Made by a program: the position numbers and the translations under genes. From Verrucomicrobiota bacterium (GTDB lineage Bacteria > Verrucomicrobiota > Verrucomicrobiia > Opitutales > Opitutaceae): a stretch of DNA of 64,000 bases. Location of the stretch: NCBI GenBank assembly GCA_023399155.1, contig JAEWQP010000010.1, positions 186,001 through 250,000 on the forward strand, in the 5' to 3' direction. Of this stretch, positions 60,194 to 64,000 are shown in pieces (the first letter of the stretch is position 1; each line of letters starts with the position of its first letter). Under the pieces are notes generated by a model. It searched no databases, had not been told where the DNA came from, and was given only the letters and a program-made list of their open reading frames with translations.

Positions 60194-62935
60194 ATGACCA
60201 CGAAAGACACCTCGAACCCTTCCTGGCACGATCTCGCCGCGGATGCAGCGGCGAAGAAACTCACGGTGGAACCCGCGCGAGGGCTTTCCGCCGACGAGGT
60301 GAAGCAGCGACAGGCCGAACATGGTCCGAACCAGATGACCGCGCGGGCGGGCACGCCTGCGTGGGTGAAGTTCTTCCAGCAGTTCAACCAGGCGCTCGTC
60401 TACATTCTCCTCGCCGCGACGGCGGTCTCCGCCGCGCTCGGCGAATGGATCGATGCCGGCGTGATCTTCGGCGTTGTGTTCATCAACGCGATTGTGGGCT
60501 TTATCCAGGAGGCGAAGGCGGAGAGGGCGATCGAGGCGCTCGCGAAGATGGTTCGCGTGGAAGCGACCGTGAGACGCGACGGTCGGAAGCAGCGCGTCCC
60601 CTCCGTGGAACTCGTCCCGGGCGATATCGTGTTGCTTCAGTCCGGCGATCGCGTTCCGGCCGACCTGCGCCTGCTCGAGGTTCGCAGCATGCAGATCGAG
60701 GAAGCTGCGCTCACTGGCGAGTCCGTGCCGTCGCAGAAGGGGGTCGAGCCGCTGCCGGCCGACACCGATCTCGGCGACCGACGCAACCTGGCGTTCGCCG
60801 GCACGGCCGTCACGTATGGTCAGGCGGAGGGCGTCGTGGTCGCGATCGGCGATCACACGGAAACGGGCCGCATCGCCACGATGATTCATGGGGCGGCCGA
60901 CCTCTCCACGCCGCTCACGCGCAAGATTGCGGAGTTCAGCCGCGTGCTGCTGTATGTGATCCTGGGCCTCGCGGGATTGACGTTTGCGGTCGGCATGCTG
61001 CGCGGCGAATCCGCCGCCGACATGTTCATGGCGGCCGTGGCCCTCGCCGTCGGTGCGATTCCCGAGGGACTGCCGGCCGCCGTGACGATCACGCTCGCGA
61101 TCGGTGTATCCAGAATGGCCCGGCGCAATGCGATCATCCGCAAGATGCCCGCGGTGGAGACACTCGGCAGCACGACGGTGATCTGCTCGGACAAGACCGG
61201 CACGCTGACTGAGAATCAGATGACGGTGAGCCGGGTCATGGCGGGTGGTGAGGAGATCGAGTTCACGGGCGGCGGCTATGAGGCGAAAGGCGAGATTCGC
61301 CGGAATGGCGCGGACGTCGAGGTCGCCGCCGGCACCAGCCTGCATGAATGCCTCCTCTGTGGATTGCTGTGCAATGACACCCAGCTCGTGCGCAAGGACG
61401 ATCGCCTCGCGGTCGAAGGCGACCCCACCGAGGCCGCGATGATCGTCGCGGCCCAGAGGGCCGGTATCACGACCGAGGAGTGGTCGGGGCGGTATCCGCG
61501 TGAGGATGTGATTCCGTTCGAGTCCGAGCACATGTACATGGCGACGATGCATCGCCACGGCGACGCGGAGCGGACCATTTACGTGAAGGGTTCCGTTGAG
61601 AGGTTGCTCGAACGCTGCGAACGCGGGCTCGATGCGTCCGGCGGTGAGATCGCGCTGGATGCGGATACGGTGACACGGGCGGTCGAGAACCTGGCCGGCC
61701 AGGGATTGCGGGTGCTCGCCTTCGCGCGTCGCACCGTTCCCGCCACGCACGCGAAGCTCGCGCATGAGGACATCGCGAGTGGTCTCACCTTTCTGGGCCT
61801 GCAAGGCATGATCGATCCGCCGCGCAAAGAGGCGATTCGCGCCGTGGCGCAGTGCCAGGAGGCCGGAATCGCCGTGAAGATGATCACCGGCGATCACGCC
61901 GGCACGGCCGTCGCGATCGCGAAACAACTGGGCCTGCGCGGCGGTGCGGGCGAAACCGAAACGCCCGCGGTGACCGGGCGCGAACTGGAAACGATCTCCG
62001 ATGAGGACCTGCCGGCGACCGCCGAGCGGGCTGCGGTCTTTGCGCGTGTCGCTCCCGAGCAGAAACTGCGGCTGGTGCGCGCGCTGCAGGCGCGCGGACA
62101 TGTCGCTGCCATGACGGGTGATGGAGTCAACGATGCGCCTGCGCTCAAGCAGGCGGACATCGGAGTCGCAATGGGCATCACCGGCACGGATGTGGCGAAA
62201 GGTGCCGCCGACATGGTCCTCACCGACGATAATTTCGCCTCGATCGAGGCGGCCGTGGAGGAGGGACGCAACGTCTTTGACAACCTCACCAAGTTCATCG
62301 CCTGGACCATGCCCACCAACGGTGGAGAGGGTCTCCTGATCCTTGCCTCCGTCCTGCTGGGCACATCGCTTCCGATCCTGCCGGTGCAACTGCTGTGGGT
62401 GAACATGGGCACGGCGCTGTTGCTGGGTCTCATGCTGGTGTTTGAGCCCAAGGAGGAGGGGATCATGGCGCGGCCACCGCGAGCGCCCAAGGATCCGATC
62501 CTGACCGCGGAGCTGTTGTGGCGCATCGGGCTCGTCTCGCTCGTGATGGTGATCGGGGCGTTTGCGCTCTTCCTGGTGGAGCAGCGGGCCGGCGCGTCGC
62601 TTCCCGAGGCGCGTACTGTCGTGGTGAACGTGATCGTGATGGTCGAGATATTCTACCTGCTCAACTGTCGCTCACTCACCCGTCCGTTCCTTTCCCTCGG
62701 GGTGTTCTCAAACCTCTGGGTCCTCGGTGGCATCAGCGCCATGCTGGCGATGCAGTTGCTTTTCACCTACGCACCGTTCATGAATCGCCTGTTTCACAGC
62801 GCGCCGATTTCCGGCCGCGCCTGGTTGGAGATCGTCGGCGTCGGCCTGCTGGTGTTTGTCGCCGTGGAGTTCACGAAGTGGATCGCCGCCCATCGCCGAC
62901 GCACGGCGGACACACCGCGCGCTTCGGGGGCGTGA
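60194..62935 (+). CDS. P-type cation-transporting ATPase (type II)
   Basis: 913 residues from ATG 60194; ATG 60155 would add 13. N-terminal cation ATPase domain (WHDLAADAAAKKL, ARGLSADEVKQRQAEHGPNQ), TGES actuator loop (LTGESVPSQ), membrane motif PEGLPAA, phosphorylation site DKTGTLT (Asp333) and hinge TGDGVNDAPALK. About ten membrane helices. In the sixth helix the SERCA Asp of VTDGLP is replaced (WVNMGTALLLGLM), so calcium transport cannot be assumed; the ion is unknown. Single gene. Confidence 0.93.
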   Translation: MTTKDTSNPSWHDLAADAAAKKLTVEPARGLSADEVKQRQAEHGPNQMTARAGTPAWVKFFQQFNQALVYILLAATAVSAALGEWIDAGVIFGVVFINAIVGFIQEAKAERAIEALAKMVRVEATVRRDGRKQRVPSVELVPGDIVLLQSGDRVPADLRLLEVRSMQIEEAALTGESVPSQKGVEPLPADTDLGDRRNLAFAGTAVTYGQAEGVVVAIGDHTETGRIATMIHGAADLSTPLTRKIAEFSRVLLYVILGLAGLTFAVGMLRGESAADMFMAAVALAVGAIPEGLPAAVTITLAIGVSRMARRNAIIRKMPAVETLGSTTVICSDKTGTLTENQMTVSRVMAGGEEIEFTGGGYEAKGEIRRNGADVEVAAGTSLHECLLCGLLCNDTQLVRKDDRLAVEGDPTEAAMIVAAQRAGITTEEWSGRYPREDVIPFESEHMYMATMHRHGDAERTIYVKGSVERLLERCERGLDASGGEIALDADTVTRAVENLAGQGLRVLAFARRTVPATHAKLAHEDIASGLTFLGLQGMIDPPRKEAIRAVAQCQEAGIAVKMITGDHAGTAVAIAKQLGLRGGAGETETPAVTGRELETISDEDLPATAERAAVFARVAPEQKLRLVRALQARGHVAAMTGDGVNDAPALKQADIGVAMGITGTDVAKGAADMVLTDDNFASIEAAVEEGRNVFDNLTKFIAWTMPTNGGEGLLILASVLLGTSLPILPVQLLWVNMGTALLLGLMLVFEPKEEGIMARPPRAPKDPILTAELLWRIGLVSLVMVIGAFALFLVEQRAGASLPEARTVVVNVIVMVEIFYLLNCRSLTRPFLSLGVFSNLWVLGGISAMLAMQLLFTYAPFMNRLFHSAPISGRAWLEIVGVGLLVFVAVEFTKWIAAHRRRTADTPRASGA

Positions 62936-62984
62936 CCCATCGCGGCGCGCCGGCAGGCGGGGATCCTTCCCGGGACAGAACGTG

Positions 62985-63710
62985 CTAGCTCGCCATGCCC
63001 GGGACTCGTGCCACGTACACGGTGTTCGATGACGTGGCTTCAGTCAGCGGATTCGGAAAGGTGATACGCTCGGCGCGCACGTGCGTGAACACGCTTTCCA
63101 GCAAGGCGACGAATGCAGCGTCAGCCGGATCGTTGGACCACAGCGCAAAGACACCTCCGGGCAGGATATGGCGCGCCAGTGCGCGCAGACCGTCGGGCGT
63201 GTAGAATTCGGCGTGGCTCGGATGCAGCAGGAAGTCCGGCGTATGATCGATGTCGAGCAGCACGGCATGGAACCGCCGACCGCCGCCAAAGCCCGCCTCG
63301 CTGCGCGCGAGCGCGAAGAAGTCGCCGTGGACGAACTGGCAACGAGCGTCGCCCGTCAGCCGGGTCGCCATCGGCACGAGTCCGCGGCGATGCCATTCGA
63401 TCACCGGCGCCATCACATCCACCACCAGGAGCGAGCGCACCTTTGCGTGCGCGAGCGCCGCCGCCGCGGTGTAGCCAAGGCCGAGCCCGCCGACGACCAC
63501 ATCGAGTGCCCCGCCATCGCACAGCTCTGCCAGCCCGAGATCTGCGAGCGCGTCTTCCGCCGCATGAAACAGACTCGACATGAGGAACTCCTCGCCGAGC
63601 TTCACCTCGAAGATCTCGAGATTCTCCAGCGTGGGCACCCGCCGCCGTCGCAGGATCAGTTCGCCCATCGGCGTGTGTTGATAGTCGAGTTCCTCGAAAG
63701 ACTTCGGCAT
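62985..63710 (-). CDS. spermidine synthase-like methyltransferase-fold protein
   Basis: 241 residues from ATG 63710. The fold is that of spermidine synthase: YQHTPMGELILRRRR, VVGGLGLGYTAAAALAH, VVDVMAPVIEWHRRGLV, GDFFAL and LLDIDHTPDFLLHP. The usual polyamine-synthase Asp and Tyr residues (for example in GGGDGG and YDVIIxDxxDP) are only partly kept, since the first motif reads GGLGLGYT. It may be a homologue of unknown substrate. It converges with the ATPase gene, 49 bp between stops. Confidence 0.82.
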   Translation of the reverse strand: MPKSFEELDYQHTPMGELILRRRRVPTLENLEIFEVKLGEEFLMSSLFHAAEDALADLGLAELCDGGALDVVVGGLGLGYTAAAALAHAKVRSLLVVDVMAPVIEWHRRGLVPMATRLTGDARCQFVHGDFFALARSEAGFGGGRRFHAVLLDIDHTPDFLLHPSHAEFYTPDGLRALARHILPGGVFALWSNDPADAAFVALLESVFTHVRAERITFPNPLTEATSSNTVYVARVPGMAS

Positions 63711-63864
63711 GGATCGATCCTGATGTGGCGTGGGCTGCACGCACAGCCCTGAATGATACAGATGGGCAGGGGGACTGCACCCTGAGCGGCAGCCCGTGCG
63801 TCCCGCTGGGCCCCGTCTCCGGACCGGAGGGCGGCGCCTGCGTGGGGCCCTGCGCGGCCGCGGG

Positions 63865-63976
63865 TTGACACAGCAGGAGGCGGGTTACGATGTCATTGTC
63901 AACTTCCTGCTGGCGAGGAACCTGCGTCGTGCTTCATCAACGTGGCGGTTGACACTCTGCCACCCTGGAACAATAA
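63865..63976 (+). promoter_or_regulatory. two candidate sigma-70-like promoters at the window end
   Basis: TTGACA at 63865-63870 with TACGAT 15 bp on (63886-63891), and TTGACA at 63949-63954 with CAATAA 16 bp on (63971-63976). They point out of the window toward an unseen gene. No gene is supported between 63711 and 64000. Confidence 0.25.
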
Positions 63977-64000
63977 GCGTGGCCCAAAATGTCCTCGTGG

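Noticed and set aside
63865..63920. Inverted segments TTGACA/TGTCAA and CAGCAGGA/TCCTGCTG as one hairpin
   Set aside because: The segments are interleaved rather than nested, so they cannot form a simple stem-loop.
1..64000. CRISPR arrays, prophage, insertion sequences, rRNA or tRNA
   Set aside because: No regular spaced repeats, no phage or transposase proteins and no RNA gene structure were found on either strand.

Overview
The window is high-GC bacterial DNA, densely coded on both strands, with no rRNA, tRNA, CRISPR or transposase gene that I could find. Gene content points to a Gram-negative aerobe: cbb3-type oxidase subunit, sulfatase-fold envelope enzyme, PAP2 phosphatase, Tat-exported alkaline phosphatase. 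The overall mix (treXYZ, unusual chemosensory cluster, small intergenic palindromes) would suit Verrucomicrobiota such as Opitutaceae, but no marker gene is present and that placement is inference.

Bases 1-28.7 kb are a stress and maintenance region. It starts with treX-treY-treZ (glycogen to trehalose). Many short operons follow: DUF4142 protein, CcoS/CcoN-like pair, isochorismatase-like hydrolase, SRPBCC-alcohol dehydrogenase pair, Hsp20, PfpI/DJ-1 protein, DUF1003, glutaredoxin, several tiny membrane proteins, an NHEJ polymerase-phosphoesterase, phosphoketolase, an ATP-dependent DNA ligase, a DUF892 ferritin-like protein and short-chain dehydrogenases. About thirteen transcription units here share the same upstream signal, CC(C/G)GATG followed after 20-21 bp by TAnnnT. 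In ten of them the start codon lies only 5-8 nt after the second box, so the mRNAs should be leaderless. I read this as one alternative-sigma-factor stress regulon, and it is the main finding.

Bases 28.8-49.2 kb are a chemosensory island on the minus strand. Transcription order is response regulator, terminator, MCP, CheW, CheR, CheD, CheB, CheY, a soluble coiled-coil protein, a hybrid kinase, STAS, CheY, CheA, a CHASE-domain kinase and a second hybrid kinase. No flagellar or pilus gene and no annotated CheC, CheX or CheZ is visible. The soluble coiled-coil protein carries a segment that matches the CheZ phosphatase active site and a CheZ-like C-terminal tail, so it may be the missing CheY-P phosphatase.

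Bases 49.8-64 kb hold an Rnk/GreA-like protein, a purine permease, an overlapping envelope operon (heme-binding protein, PAP2 phosphatase, LTA-synthase-like enzyme) and a divergent OmpR-type two-component system. Between the last two lie Pho-box-like heptamers at 11-bp spacing. Then come a DUF134 regulator with its own palindrome, an alkaline phosphatase, a P-type ATPase and a spermidine-synthase-like protein. Two kinds of short interspersed repeat occur near 17.3-17.5, 19.7 and 52.0 kb.
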